From Gloeomargarita sp. SKYB120 (GTDB taxonomy: Bacteria > Cyanobacteriota > Cyanobacteriia > Gloeomargaritales > Gloeomargaritaceae), in NCBI GenBank assembly GCA_025062155.1, contig JANXAM010000017.1:1-52370 (forward strand): a stretch of DNA of 52,370 nucleotides. Reading direction: 5' to 3'. A program made the position numbers and the translations under genes. The first letter of the stretch is position 1. The number at the start of each line of letters is the position of its first letter. Below, one piece after another: positions 28,177 through 37,650 of the stretch. Under the pieces are notes generated by a model that saw nothing but the letters and a program-made list of their open reading frames with translations, was not told the origin of the DNA and made no database searches.

Positions 28177-28506
28177 AGCTCCAACCTAACCGATTCATCA
28201 CCCGTAAAAAAGTTGCGATTAAAAATCAATGACCTTAACAAATTATTAAAAATTATGATGACTTTAATAATTTATATCAATTGGTGGGACGGAAAACGGT
28301 CAAACTCCCCTGGCAAGCCCCCAAAGCCCTACAAATTTCTTCACAGAGAGCAACAAATAACTTTTTGTTATCGGGGCCATAAAACCTTTGAAAGCTGCAC
28401 AGAGCAAGCGTCATGATAACGTGGAATTAAATCCGTCTTTATCCCAACTTATCCAGTGGTGATTACGGGAAAAGGCGGTCTGATGTGATGGAAAGGAGTT
28501 AGGGAT
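28177..28506 (+). promoter_or_regulatory. rbcL upstream region with perfect 11-bp inverted repeat
   Basis: AAATTATTAAA at 28240-28250 is exactly mirrored by TTTAATAATTT at 28263-28273, with a 12-bp spacer. ATTA/TAAT half-sites spaced like this suit a LysR-type regulator, and RbcR is encoded in the window. A weak sigma70-like pair, TTGAAA at 28388 and CATGAT/TCATGA about 28411, may be the rbcL promoter. AAAGGAG at 28493-28499 is the ribosome-binding site. The region also carries the comF promoter on the other strand. No small gene is visible. Confidence 0.55.
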
Positions 28507-29928
28507 ATGGCCCCACGCACGCAAACTAAAGCCGGTTTTGAAGCCGGGGTAAAGGAGTATCGTCTCAAGTATTACACACCGGATTACACGCCGAAGGATA
28601 CGGATTTGCTGGCTTGTTTTCGGGTGACGCCACAGCCGGGGGTGCCGCCGGAAGAAGCGGGAGCAGCCGTAGCGGCGGAGTCTTCCACTGGGACCTGGAC
28701 AACGGTCTGGACGGACAATCTGACGGATTTAGAGCGCTACAAGGGCCGGTGCTATGACATCGAGCCGGTGCCGGGGGAAGAAAACCAGTACTTCTGCTTT
28801 GTGGCCTATCCGCTGGACCTGTTTGAAGAGGGGTCGGTCACCAACATGCTCACTTCCATCGTGGGGAACGTGTTTGGCTTCAAGGCGCTCAAGGCCCTGC
28901 GGTTGGAGGACATCCGGGTGCCGGTGGCCTACCTCAAAACCTTCCAGGGTCCGCCGCACGGGATTGTGGTGGAACGGGACAAATTGAACAAGTACGGTCG
29001 CCCGCTGCTGGGATGCACGATTAAGCCCAAGCTGGGGTTATCGGCGAAAAACTACGGGCGGGCGGTCTATGAGGCGCTGCGGGGCGGCTTGGACTTCACC
29101 AAGGATGATGAAAACGTCAATTCCCAGCCCTTTATGCGCTGGCGCGACCGGTTCCTGTTCGTGCAGGAAGCCATTGCCAAGGCCCAGGCAGAAACCGGGG
29201 AGATCAAAGGGCACTACATGAACGTGACCGCCCCCACCTGCGAAGAGATGCTCAAGCGGGCGCAGTTTGCCGCCGAGTTGAAGACCCCGATCATCATGCA
29301 CGACTACCTAACGGCGGGCTTTACGGCCAATACCACGCTGGCGAAGTTCTGCCGGGACAACGGCCTATTGTTGCACATTCACCGGGCGATGCATGCGGTC
29401 ATTGACCGGCAGAAAAACCACGGGATTCACTTCCGGGTGTTGGCCAAGTGCCTGCGGATGTCCGGTGGCGACCACCTGCACGCGGGAACCGTGGTGGGCA
29501 AACTAGAGGGCGACCGCAACATCACCATGGGGTTTGTGGACCTGATGCGGGAAGACTACGTAGAGGAAGACCGGTCGCGGGGGATCTTCTTCACCCAGGA
29601 CTGGGCTTCGATGCCGGGGGTGATGCCGGTGGCGTCCGGTGGGATTCACGTGTGGCACATGCCGACGCTGCTGGAAATCTTCGGCGATGATGCGGTCTTT
29701 CAATTTGGCGGTGGGACACTCGGTCACCCCTGGGGGAACGCGCCGGGGGCAACCGCCAACCGGGTGGCGCTGGAGGCCTGTGTGCAAGCCCGCAACGAGG
29801 GTCGAGACCTGGCCCGCGAGGGCAATCAAATCATCCGCGAAGCCGCCAAGTGGTCGCCCGAGTTAGCTGCTGCCTGCGAACTCTGGAAGGAAATCAAGTT
29901 CGAGTTCCAGGCAGTGGACACGCTGTAG
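28507..29928 (+). CDS. rbcL: RuBisCO large subunit, form IB
   Basis: 473 residues, full length. The catalytic and carbamylated lysines are in [13 protein letters not shown] and [13 protein letters not shown], the mobile loop 6 in [12 protein letters not shown]. The N-terminal [20 protein letters not shown] is typical of the green/cyanobacterial IB form. It fixes CO2 onto ribulose bisphosphate inside carboxysomes as an L8S8 complex with RbcS, assembled with RbcX. It is the first gene of rbcL-rbcX-rbcS. Confidence 0.98.
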   Translation: MAPRTQTKAGFEAGVKEYRLKYYTPDYTPKDTDLLACFRVTPQPGVPPEEAGAAVAAESSTGTWTTVWTDNLTDLERYKGRCYDIEPVPGEENQYFCFVAYPLDLFEEGSVTNMLTSIVGNVFGFKALKALRLEDIRVPVAYLKTFQGPPHGIVVERDKLNKYGRPLLGCTIKPKLGLSAKNYGRAVYEALRGGLDFTKDDENVNSQPFMRWRDRFLFVQEAIAKAQAETGEIKGHYMNVTAPTCEEMLKRAQFAAELKTPIIMHDYLTAGFTANTTLAKFCRDNGLLLHIHRAMHAVIDRQKNHGIHFRVLAKCLRMSGGDHLHAGTVVGKLEGDRNITMGFVDLMREDYVEEDRSRGIFFTQDWASMPGVMPVASGGIHVWHMPTLLEIFGDDAVFQFGGGTLGHPWGNAPGATANRVALEACVQARNEGRDLAREGNQIIREAAKWSPELAAACELWKEIKFEFQAVDTL

Positions 29929-29934
29929 GTTACA

Positions 29935-29988
29935 GGGGAACCGGCAGACTTCAGGCCTCTGTGGCAGCATAGAGTTTACCGGTTTCCC
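29935..29988 (+). other. Stem-loop between rbcL and rbcX
   Basis: GGGGAACCGG at 29935-29944 pairs with CCGGTTTCCC at 29979-29988 apart from one bulged T. The loop is about 34 nt. It starts just after the rbcL stop codon and ends just before the rbcX start. Lacking a T-run, it is more likely an RNA-processing or 3'-end-stabilising structure than a terminator, and could keep rbcL message more abundant than rbcX message. Confidence 0.55.
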
Positions 29989-29998
29989 ATTGACGGCG

Positions 29999-30376
29999 AT
30001 GGATTACCCTCACATTGCCCGCCAGACCAGTCAAGTCCTGAGTAGCTATCTCACCTATCAGGCGGTACGGGTGGTGATGGCGCAACTGTCCCAAACGGAC
30101 CCCCCACTGGCTATTTGGCTCAGCCAGTTCTCCTCGACTGAGAAAATCCAGGACGGGGAGCGGTACTTGCAAGACCTGTTGCGGGAACGGCAAGAGCTGG
30201 CATTTCGGGTGATGACGGTGCGGGAGCATCTGGCGGATACCATCCTGGATAGCTTGCCGGAAATGGTACGCACCAGTATTCGCCAGGCCAATATCCAGCA
30301 GCGCAAGCAGCACCTGGAACGCCTCACGCAAATCACGCCCGACTCTGCTGCCAACTGGCCCGAACTGGAATCTTGA
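29999..30376 (+). CDS. rbcX: RuBisCO assembly chaperone RbcX
   Basis: 125 residues from MDYPHIARQTSQVLSSYL. The helical family segment SYLTYQAVRVVMAQLSQT and the ERYLQDLLRERQELAFRVMTVREHLA helix are clear. RbcX dimers bind the C terminus of RbcL and stabilise the L8 core until RbcS joins. An in-frame TTG lies three codons earlier, but the ATG is preferred. It sits between rbcL and rbcS as in many cyanobacteria. Confidence 0.93.
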   Translation: MDYPHIARQTSQVLSSYLTYQAVRVVMAQLSQTDPPLAIWLSQFSSTEKIQDGERYLQDLLRERQELAFRVMTVREHLADTILDSLPEMVRTSIRQANIQQRKQHLERLTQITPDSAANWPELES

Positions 30377-30408
30377 ATGGATGTTGTTGATTCAAGGAGA
30401 CCACAACT

Positions 30409-30738
30409 ATGAAAACCCTACCCAAACAACGGCGCTATGAAACCCTCTCTTATCTACCGCCGTTGACAGATGCCCAAATCGCCAAGCAAATCCAGTACAT
30501 TTTAGACAAGGGCTATATTCCGGCGGTGGAATTCAACGAAACTTCTTCACCAGAGGACCACTTCTGGACGTTGTGGAAACTACCCTTGTTTAATGCCACG
30601 ACAGCCCAGGAGGTGCTCAACGAGGTACAAGCTTGCCGCTATGAGTACCCCGATGCCTACATCCGGGTAGTGGCCTTTGACAACATCAAACAATGCCAGA
30701 TGATCAGTTTCATCGTACACAAGCCCGCCAAAATCTAA
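30409..30738 (+). CDS. rbcS: RuBisCO small subunit
   Basis: 109 residues, the usual length for a cyanobacterial RbcS without a transit peptide. Landmarks are [29 protein letters not shown] and [12 protein letters not shown]. It caps the L8 core to form the active holoenzyme. AAGGAG lies 10 bases before the ATG. It is the last gene of the operon and is followed by a strong terminator. Confidence 0.97.
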   Translation: MKTLPKQRRYETLSYLPPLTDAQIAKQIQYILDKGYIPAVEFNETSSPEDHFWTLWKLPLFNATTAQEVLNEVQACRYEYPDAYIRVVAFDNIKQCQMISFIVHKPAKI

Positions 30739-30757
30739 CCCTGTTTTGCTCAAAGGT

Positions 30758-30791
30758 AACCACTGGGGTTAGTCAACTCCAGTGGTTTTTT
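30758..30791 (+). terminator. Rho-independent terminator of rbcLXS
   Basis: A perfect 9-bp stem, AACCACTGG with CCAGTGGTT, encloses a 12-nt loop and is followed by a run of six T. It lies 20 bp after the rbcS stop and also separates the operon from the convergent hemerythrin gene. Confidence 0.92.
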
Positions 30792-30911
30792 GTGTCCAAA
30801 AGGCAAGCTCTCTACTATCGCTAAGCACAGAATATTTGACACGGGTGGCAACTGAAACCCTTGATGCTTCCAGGTTGACCGCTGCCCGCCTGTGACAACT
30901 TAAAGCCTGCC

Positions 30912-31346
30912 CTACGATTGAAAGGATTGAGCTTGGCGAATCTCTTGGGCTAACCCGGTGTCAATTTTGTAGATGTGATCGACCAACCAATCACCCAGCG
31001 CCGCGTGAATCCGGCGAGCTTGTTCTTCACTGCCGCCGCTTTCAGTATATTCCCGATGCCATTCGTTGAGCATTGCCAGGAAACGGGCATGGGCTTTTTG
31101 GTTGGTTTCTGCCAAGGGGCATTGGTGCCGGAAGGCGCAGCTTTCCTCTTGACCAAAGTGCCATTCTGCGTAGCCTTTGAGAAATGCGATGAGTTTTTTC
31201 ACCGCAACTGCACCCTGATTGCCTTCAATCGCATCTGCCAAATCATTGATTGCCTCAATCAATTCCCGATGTTGACTATCAATGAGTGGCAGGCCCACTT
31301 TAATCCGGTCATCCCACACATAACGTGCTAGTTTTGGTGTCGTCAT
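30912..31346 (-). CDS. Bacteriohemerythrin
   Basis: 144 residues. The di-iron ligands are all visible: VWDDRIKVG, DSQHREL, HFGQEE, HARFL and DHIYKID. The protein binds O2 reversibly at a non-haem di-iron site and can act as oxygen store, sensor or detoxifier. It starts 28 bp after the Roadblock/LC7 gene on the same strand, so it belongs to that transcription unit; an oxygen- or redox-sensing input to the GTPase module is a plausible inference. Confidence 0.93.
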   Translation of the reverse strand: MTTPKLARYVWDDRIKVGLPLIDSQHRELIEAINDLADAIEGNQGAVAVKKLIAFLKGYAEWHFGQEESCAFRHQCPLAETNQKAHARFLAMLNEWHREYTESGGSEEQARRIHAALGDWLVDHIYKIDTGLAQEIRQAQSFQS

Positions 31347-31374
31347 AAGTTATTCTCCTCAAATATCAGTAAGC

Positions 31375-31776
31375 CTACGAGGACATCGCTAAAGTGTTGC
31401 TACTGGCAGTGAGAAATTCCTGCAGCTGACTGACTACGTTTTTAATTTCCAAATTGACAACCCCTAGCTTGGCTTGCCGGTCTGCTAGCACTAACAGCAC
31501 TGCCTCTTCCGTGCAATTGGTGATAATGCTATAGCCCTGGGACCCCTCGACCCAAACCCGCTCAATACTCCCCCGGTTCAATTCGCGGCCAATCCGTTCA
31601 CTCAGCGACAGGAGCGCCGCTGCCATCGCCGACACCCGTTCTTCGTCCATCCCTGGCATCAAACAAGAGGCCAAGGCCAATCCATCAGGAGATACGACTG
31701 CTGCTGCTTGTACATTGGCCACTGAACCAACGAACTGCTGTAACGCTGCCGTCAATTTCGCTACATTGATAGACAT
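31375..31776 (-). CDS. Roadblock/LC7-domain protein
   Basis: 133 residues. The Roadblock/LC7 fold shows in VQAAAVVSPDGLALASCL, then VSAMAAALLSLSERIGRELN and the strand YSIITNCTEEAVLLVLAD. Members such as MglB and streptomycete CvnB bind small Ras-like GTPases and often act as their activating partner. The gene lies 231 bp downstream of a COG2229-type GTPase gene and 28 bp upstream of a hemerythrin gene, all on one strand. Confidence 0.9.
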   Translation of the reverse strand: MSINVAKLTAALQQFVGSVANVQAAAVVSPDGLALASCLMPGMDEERVSAMAAALLSLSERIGRELNRGSIERVWVEGSQGYSIITNCTEEAVLLVLADRQAKLGVVNLEIKNVVSQLQEFLTASSNTLAMSS

Positions 31777-32007
31777 AGCTTCTGCACTCCAAAACCTACA
31801 TTTTGCTGGTACTTTTTATTATGGATACTCCATGATTAAATGGTGCCGTTTCTTTAGGATTTATTTATTTTAAATTGGGCAATCTATTATACAGAAATAC
31901 CCACTTCTTCCCCAGCTAATTATGGGAATATTAGAGGACTTATCCACCAAATGTAGAAATTGGGTCGAGAGATTCTGAACAGTTATCCTCGCATAGGATA
32001 CAACCTC

Positions 32008-32544
32008 CTAAACAGTTGATGCTGCTTGTTGGGTATAACAACGCTGTACTAATGCTGCTAACGCTGCAACAACTGATTCTTTTCGGGTGGCATTCACCTC
32101 TAGGGTTAATGCGGGATGAACACCTGCTGCCAAAGCCACATAGCTTAAGGGCCAGGCTTCGGGAAGATCCAGATGAGTCACACCTACGAGATAGGGCAAT
32201 TTTACCCGCTGTTCCATAAAGGTCAAAATTCGCCGTGCTTTGCGAAAAGCGCTCGGCTGGTGACCAGGTATGAGCAAAATATAGGCATGAGCATAACGAA
32301 TCAAAATGTCCCACATAAAATCAAATCGTTCTTGACCAGGTGTTCCATACACATGCAAGCTCATTTGCTGACCAAATGTGATGCGACCGAAATCCAATGC
32401 CACTGTAGTTTTGGGCTTGATCAAAGCTGTTTCATCGGTTGCATACTGATCCGTATCCACTGGCTGAATTTCACTCACTGTGCGTACAAATGTACTTTTC
32501 CCTGACCCGACGGGACCCGTTACCACTATCCGCATAACCGCCAT
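32008..32544 (-). CDS. Small Ras-like GTPase (COG2229/CvnD type)
   Basis: 178 residues. The P-loop reads VVTGPVGSGKSTF, switch I KPKTTVALDFGRI, and switch II VYGTPGQERFDFMWDIL. The specificity loop is THLD, not the canonical NKxD. These features fit the bacterial COG2229 group, which includes the conservon protein CvnD and is distantly related to MglA. It follows a DUF4388 gene by 159 bp. A role as molecular switch in polarity, motility or taxis is inferred from partners and family, not shown. Confidence 0.9.
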   Translation of the reverse strand: MAVMRIVVTGPVGSGKSTFVRTVSEIQPVDTDQYATDETALIKPKTTVALDFGRITFGQQMSLHVYGTPGQERFDFMWDILIRYAHAYILLIPGHQPSAFRKARRILTFMEQRVKLPYLVGVTHLDLPEAWPLSYVALAAGVHPALTLEVNATRKESVVAALAALVQRCYTQQAASTV

Positions 32545-32703
32545 ATGTGTTTGGCCTCCTTGCTGGGATATTTTTTTATAGTCTCACCCGCATAACCCGT
32601 CGCAGGTAGCCAACTCAAAAAATCGCATCATACCAATAAGTCCAATCGGTGTCTTTAGCTAGAGATTACGCGAAACTTTTTGCCAATTCTTGTGACAATA
32701 ATT

Positions 32704-33483
32704 TCAAGACAAATTTCGTTGTAGAAAGGTCAATAACTTTTGGAAAAATCCTTCATTTGGAGTAGACACTGACGCTGCTAACGGTGTTAAGTGGGCATGG
32801 GGCAACTCTGCAACAATACCTACTGTTAGTAAACGAAAAGCCAATTTTTGTACTGTCAATACAGGTACCCCCCATTTCTGAGCGATTTCTGCCAGACTCA
32901 TCTGGCCATTGCTATATTCCCACAGTTGCCATTCTTGTCGATTTAGATGATAGCGAGGACGTCCACTAGTACTGATGAGACCAGAGGTGGGATCGGGCAG
33001 TTTATCAAGGAGATGTCGCCAATCCCGCAGTGCCCGTAGACCGGCCAAGACAACTGCTAGGGGTTCGGCTTGCAGGCCAGTGAGAACTAGACGGGGTAGG
33101 TGCTTCTGAGGCTGAAAACTAAAAGACGCATCGGGCAACGCAAACAGGCGGCAGATAGGACGTACTACTTGCTGTGCAAACAACCAGCGCCTCTGTTGGT
33201 CATTCAGCACCCCTTGGGCGACTAACCATTGGCCGAAAGGCTGCTGGATGGCTTTTTGGCAGTACAAATAACGCAACCGCTCCAGAGTTTCTGGCCGCAA
33301 CCACCCCTGAACCACTAAACTCTGGTGCCAGTCCCAAACGCGCAGGGAAGCACCGACAATTTGCCCTTTAATAAACCCCAACTGTATATCGCCCAACTGT
33401 AATAGACCTGTTTGCTGTCCTTCTCCCAAAAGACGCAGTAACTCAGCCAGAGAAAAATCGGCTAATCGTCCTTGAATACTCAT
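32704..33483 (-). CDS. DUF4388 (PATAN-like) domain protein
   Basis: About 259 residues from MSIQGRLADFSLAELLRLL. The DUF4388 pattern (TGLLQLGDIQLGFIKGQIVGAS) occupies the first 100 residues; a helical middle and a winged-helix-like region near residue 200 (ISLAEIAQKWGVPVLTVQKLAF, starting MSLAEIAQ) follow. DUF4388 is the domain of PatA-like regulators such as PilG in this window, but here there is no receiver domain. It heads the run DUF4388, GTPase, Roadblock, hemerythrin. The ATG at 33483 is chosen because the DUF4388 domain begins there. Confidence 0.85.
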   Translation of the reverse strand: MSIQGRLADFSLAELLRLLGEGQQTGLLQLGDIQLGFIKGQIVGASLRVWDWHQSLVVQGWLRPETLERLRYLYCQKAIQQPFGQWLVAQGVLNDQQRRWLFAQQVVRPICRLFALPDASFSFQPQKHLPRLVLTGLQAEPLAVVLAGLRALRDWRHLLDKLPDPTSGLISTSGRPRYHLNRQEWQLWEYSNGQMSLAEIAQKWGVPVLTVQKLAFRLLTVGIVAELPHAHLTPLAASVSTPNEGFFQKLLTFLQRNLS

Positions 33484-33713
33484 TATAGCCTCCACTGTAG
33501 GAAAGCTTGGAAAAACTAGTAGTAAACCCCTCATGTAGGAGCTATTTCACTCTAAAATGTGGTTCCTTTATCCTCCACCGTAATCCTACGGAAAGGCCCC
33601 AAAATTTTGTAAAAATTTGGCTTCCGTAAAGATGACTTTACAAACCGAAACACATATCATGAGTAAATTGAGTAAATCTTTTGGCGGCTGTCCAGATTGC
33701 GGACCTGATGTCC

Positions 33714-34659
33714 TATAGCTAAAAACTTTAAGCTTGGCGTAGAATAGGGCTAGTGAGTTCATAGAAGTCTTTCATGTCTAAGCCTTACAGCACAAACCTG
33801 CGTCAGCAAGCTATTGAAGCGGTCTTGAGGGGCGCAACACTCGTTGAAGTGAGCCAGATGTTCAACGTCGGGTATCGCACGTTACAACGCTGGCTCAAGC
33901 AATGGTCTGAAACCAGCGATTGCGCACCGAAGACAGGTTACCAAAAGGGGCATAGTCATAAAATTTCGCAAGTTTGTCGAGGCAAATTCTGGTCTGACCC
34001 AGAAGGAAATGGCGACTAGTATGACGAGCCGTAGGGCGCTTAATCAAGAGCGACAGGTATATCTAGAGAGAATGAAGGATGTAAAGCCGGAAGAAGTCGT
34101 TTACATAGACCAACTCGGCATTGACTAGCGAGCAGTTTATGAGTATGGCTGGGGTTTGAAAGGGGAAAAGATGGGTAGGAAATGTGAAAGAGTGAGTATT
34201 ACCTAGGGAGATTAATTGAGCCATTAACCTGGATAGGGAGCTGCAACTTACAGGTGGTTTTGACCTGGTTAACGGCGTGGTTGCTACCAGCGATTGGGAC
34301 TGGTAAAAGATGGTGTTGGACGATGCTAGTTTCCATCGGTCTAAGGTTATCAAGCAAGTGGTGGAGTCGACCGGGTGTGAACTGATATATTTGCCCAGAT
34401 ATTCGCTAGATAAAAGGTGCGTAAGTTATAGGTAAATGTAACAGAAAACCTGTAGTCTATGGTCAATGAAACCATTCGCAACTTATGTCAAGTTTTATGA
34501 TTTTAGCGATATTCACCAGATTTGAATCCGATTGAGCAGGTCTGGTCTCGGCTAGAACGGTAGGAAAACCCACGTTCTCTCGTGGATGAAACTGTCCGTC
34601 TTGGACGTCTTAGCTATGGGTCGATGGTATGAAATACTCTGCGACCCCAATTAGCTACA
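33714..34659 (+). pseudogene. Decayed IS630-family element 1
   Basis: The helix-turn-helix N terminus of the transposase is still open from 33774 (MSKPYSTNLRQQAIEAVLRG, then NVGYRTLQRWLKQW) for some 60 codons. After that the frame is broken many times, though VYIDQLGID and EYGWGLKGEKMG of the DDE domain and the late LNPIEQVWSRLER segment (near 34520) can be traced. Element ends around TATAGCTAAA (33714) and TTAGCTACA (34651) form a short imperfect inverted repeat. The length of about 0.95 kb matches the family. No functional transposase remains. Confidence 0.8.
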
Positions 34660-34759
34660 GCACCAGTTTTGGCGAGAGCACAACAGCAAGACTGAGACCA
34701 TGCGAGCGTGGCCTTGTTTCAGCGTTTGCCACCTACTTCGGGTTTCGGCAGCGGAATTT

Positions 34760-36268
34760 CTAGCTCCATGCTGTGGCTGTCTTCCACTGGGCGACGGTTG
34801 CCCCGATTTGGTTGACCACCTGCACCGCACTATAACTGACGCCAGCAGTTCCTTCCCCCGGATGCACCGAATCCCCGACCAACCACAGGTGAGCAATCGG
34901 GGTGCGGGTCGCCAGCGCTAACAGGCCAAACGTGCTCACCCGCTGACCGACACCCCCCACCATCCCAAGATGTCGAGCGGTGTAGCGTGCAAACGTGCGG
35001 GGCGTCGCTGCTTCGACGTGGATCAGATGCTCCGGCGACAGGTCGAAAAACGTCCCCAAGCGGGCCAGCGCCTGTTCCGTGTAGTACGCCTTCAAGGCTT
35101 GGTAATCCCCCTGTTGCCACAGCCCCACATCTGTAAACGAGGACGCCACAATGGTAGCCATTCCCGCCGGCGCTCGTCCATCCCCTGGTTGACTCACTGA
35201 TACAAACAGGGAATTGTTCTCACCGATGGGGCCTTGCGCATCGTACAGGAATTGCAAATGCAACGGGCAATGGGATGGAATGGCCGCCTGTTTCACGCCC
35301 AGGTACACCACGAAGGCACCGGATGCCGGCGGCAAATGCTCAACCCGCCAACGGTACAACCTGGGAGCCGCCTGGCCCAACAACCGCACCAAATCCATGG
35401 CGGTGACGTTCGCCACCAGATGGTCCACCGGTTCGTACTGGCGTTGCCCCCGCGCATTCTCTAGCCAAACTCCTTGCACACGATCTCCTTGCACCACAAT
35501 TTCCGTCACCCGATGCCGGCGTTTGACCCGCCCGCCCCAGCGCTGTAACCCCTGCAGGAGCCGCTGGCTGAGCACCTGCATACTTCCGTGGAGATGCCAG
35601 AGTCCGTGGGGCGCGTGGGGAATGCCTAACGCCGTCGCCCCGTACAGCAGCGCCGTTTCATCAGCATCACACTGGGAGTACAGCTTCAACTGCATATCTA
35701 GAAACGTCTTCAGCCGGTGGTGGTTCCCCAACCCGAACAGTCGCAACACCTGCCCCACGGTCAACAGGGATAACGGCGCAATCAACAGGGTCTCCCCATT
35801 CAATGCTCCCAGCAGTCGCAGCCAATCCCACAGGACGCGCGGGGGCATCACCGGCTGTCGTTGCTGGAACCGCCACGCCACCGCAAACAACCAGTCCATG
35901 AATTGCCAGAACTGTTCACTCCCTGGAAAGTGCCGTTGTCGTTCCGCTTGCCATCGCTGCGGGTCACGCCAGACCTGAATAGGCGTTGTTTCACCTGGCA
36001 AATACACCGCGCAAGCAGGGTCGCACCACTCGCCTGTGGGCATCTCAACCTCCAATTCGGTAAATATCTGGTGGTGAATGCCCCCTGGTTCCAGACCCGC
36101 CACCTGCGTGGCTCCCACATCAAACACAAACGGCCCGCGCCGGAACGTAGACGCGCAACCACCTACCTGGGCCGCCTGTTCCCACACCACCACCTCAAAA
36201 CCCCGTTTTGCCAGCAAAGCCGCCGCTGTTAACCCGCCAATCCCCGCACCAATAACCCCTACCCGCAT
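34760..36268 (-). CDS. crtD: C-3',4' desaturase CrtD-like carotenoid enzyme
   Basis: 502 residues. The N-terminal FAD-binding fold has GVIGAGIGGLTAA and GGCASTFRRGPFVFDVGATQ, and the C terminus has the family end WLVGDSVHPGEGTAGVSYSA. The phrase VAGLEPGGIHHQIF fits the cyanobacterial CrtD group, which desaturates the 3',4' position in myxoxanthophyll synthesis. CrtH (carotene isomerase) is the closest alternative but starts differently. It stands alone between two mobile-element relics, read leftwards. Confidence 0.85.
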   Translation of the reverse strand: MRVGVIGAGIGGLTAAALLAKRGFEVVVWEQAAQVGGCASTFRRGPFVFDVGATQVAGLEPGGIHHQIFTELEVEMPTGEWCDPACAVYLPGETTPIQVWRDPQRWQAERQRHFPGSEQFWQFMDWLFAVAWRFQQRQPVMPPRVLWDWLRLLGALNGETLLIAPLSLLTVGQVLRLFGLGNHHRLKTFLDMQLKLYSQCDADETALLYGATALGIPHAPHGLWHLHGSMQVLSQRLLQGLQRWGGRVKRRHRVTEIVVQGDRVQGVWLENARGQRQYEPVDHLVANVTAMDLVRLLGQAAPRLYRWRVEHLPPASGAFVVYLGVKQAAIPSHCPLHLQFLYDAQGPIGENNSLFVSVSQPGDGRAPAGMATIVASSFTDVGLWQQGDYQALKAYYTEQALARLGTFFDLSPEHLIHVEAATPRTFARYTARHLGMVGGVGQRVSTFGLLALATRTPIAHLWLVGDSVHPGEGTAGVSYSAVQVVNQIGATVAQWKTATAWS

Positions 36269-36386
36269 TTCAGGTTCTTCACAAAACTTTACTTTACATA
36301 TCTTAACGTATCGTCAATCAGGGGGGAACCAATTACAGAGCTTTGCCCTGCGACCCAAGGAAGCATCAACGGTGCCATCATCTGGT

Positions 36387-36545
36387 ATGGTGCGAGATCG
36401 CTGCGACACGGACTTTTATTTGTGGACACAGCGGCAGTCGGAATATCTCAAATCGGGTAAATTTGAGTTACTGGACTTAGAGAACTTGAGTGAGGAAATC
36501 GCATCTTTGGGCCGGCAACAACGCCAAACTAGAAGTGGTCTATAG
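36387..36545 (+). pseudogene. Truncated DUF29 gene
   Basis: 52 codons starting MVRDRCDTDFYLWTQRQSEY and including LDLENLSEEIASLGRQQRQ, the recognisable N terminus of DUF29 proteins, which are normally about 140 residues. The frame then stops at 36543-36545 and the following bases do not continue the family. DUF29 genes are multi-copy and mobile in cyanobacteria; this is a remnant. Confidence 0.7.
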
Positions 36546-36625
36546 GAGTTGATGCTCAGCAAGAGACAACATTGGCTTGGCAAATGGCCTAGTAGTATGA
36601 TAACGACCGACTAGAATTTCGCTCT

Positions 36626-37240
36626 ATGGGAAATACGTCACCGCGGGAAGGGGTCATTAAATACCAGGTGCTCCACCGAGAAGGCTCGCCCCTTGTCTGG
36701 GAGATGGTGGCTGATTTGGAGCAATGGCGGCAAAAGCTCCGAGCGCAGGGGTGGTTGGGACAGTATCCCGATGGCACGAGCTACGGCAACGTCAGTCAGC
36801 GCCATCCTCAAGGGGGCTTGGTGATTACGGCGACTCAAGTGGCCCATCGCCCACAACTCACCGCTAGGGATTACGTCCATGTCACAGACTACAACCCAGC
36901 AACCCACACCCTGACGGTTGTTGGCCCCGTACCCGCTAGCAGTGAAGCGCCGACTCACTGGGCCATTTACGCCCTGCACCCAGACATCCAAGTAGTGTTT
37001 CACATCCATGCGCCAGAACTCTGGCGACGGCTACTCCAGCGTCCTGACGTTCCCTGCACCGCTGCCGATGTCCCCTACGGCACCCAGGCGATGGTCCAAG
37101 AAATCCGGCGGTTATATCCCCCCGACAGCGATCCGTTTGCCCATTCGTGTTTTGTTATGGCCGGTCACCAGGACGGGATTTTCAGCTTTGGCCGCACCGC
37201 TGGGGAAGCCGGTCAAGCCCTCTGGGCCATGTTAGACTAG
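36626..37240 (+). CDS. Class II aldolase/adducin protein, MtnB-like
   Basis: 204 residues. A class II aldolase fold with the metal-binding HIHAPELW pair, a GNVSQRHPQGGLVITATQV start loop, and a late SCFVMAGHQDGIFSFG. Methylthioribulose-1-phosphate dehydratase (MtnB) of methionine salvage is the nearest named function; sugar-phosphate aldolase is an alternative. No other salvage gene is next to it. It ends 10 bp before tRNA-Leu. Confidence 0.75.
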   Translation: MGNTSPREGVIKYQVLHREGSPLVWEMVADLEQWRQKLRAQGWLGQYPDGTSYGNVSQRHPQGGLVITATQVAHRPQLTARDYVHVTDYNPATHTLTVVGPVPASSEAPTHWAIYALHPDIQVVFHIHAPELWRRLLQRPDVPCTAADVPYGTQAMVQEIRRLYPPDSDPFAHSCFVMAGHQDGIFSFGRTAGEAGQALWAMLD

Positions 37241-37250
37241 AAACTTGAAC

Positions 37251-37331
37251 GCGGATGTGGCGGAACTGGTATACGCGCACGTTTGAGGGGCGTGTGGCTT
37301 TGCCATGCGAGTTCGAGTCTCGCCATCCGCA
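37251..37331 (+). tRNA. tRNA-Leu(GAG)
   Basis: 81 nt, without encoded CCA. Acceptor stem GCGGATG/CATCCGC, D stem GCG/CGC, anticodon loop TTGAGGG with anticodon GAG, a long variable arm (TGGC-TTT-GCCA) typical of class II tRNAs, and T arm GCGAG-TTCGAGT-CTCGC all pair. Confidence 0.97.
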
Positions 37332-37650
37332 TGAGGGAAAAAAGCAACGCCGAGAGTTACCATCATTCAGCCAGACCAGCCTGATACCTTGGCCGATTAC
37401 TTGCGACTCATCCTGGCCCATTTGCAGATAACTCAGATGACTCTACGTTGCCCCGTCTCCCTAGCCTACTGGGGCGCTTGGACAATTTGAAAAACCTAGT
37501 GACCTGTGCTCTATAGCGCAATTTCCACCGACACCATCTGGCAATTTGGGCCATTCGACCGGCAAGCGCGGGAAAGTCCCTGCTGATTTGGAATCTCGTG
37601 GGCCTTCTTTTGCGCTATCATAACCAGCAGTAACCAGCGGGGTAGCGACA
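37332..37650. other. 319-bp gap with nothing clear
   Basis: Between tRNA-Leu and ndhE I see short frames only, none with a convincing start or family. The last part must contain the ndhE promoter. An open stretch of some 40 codons after 37350 has ordinary-looking composition but no recognisable product. Confidence 0.5.
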
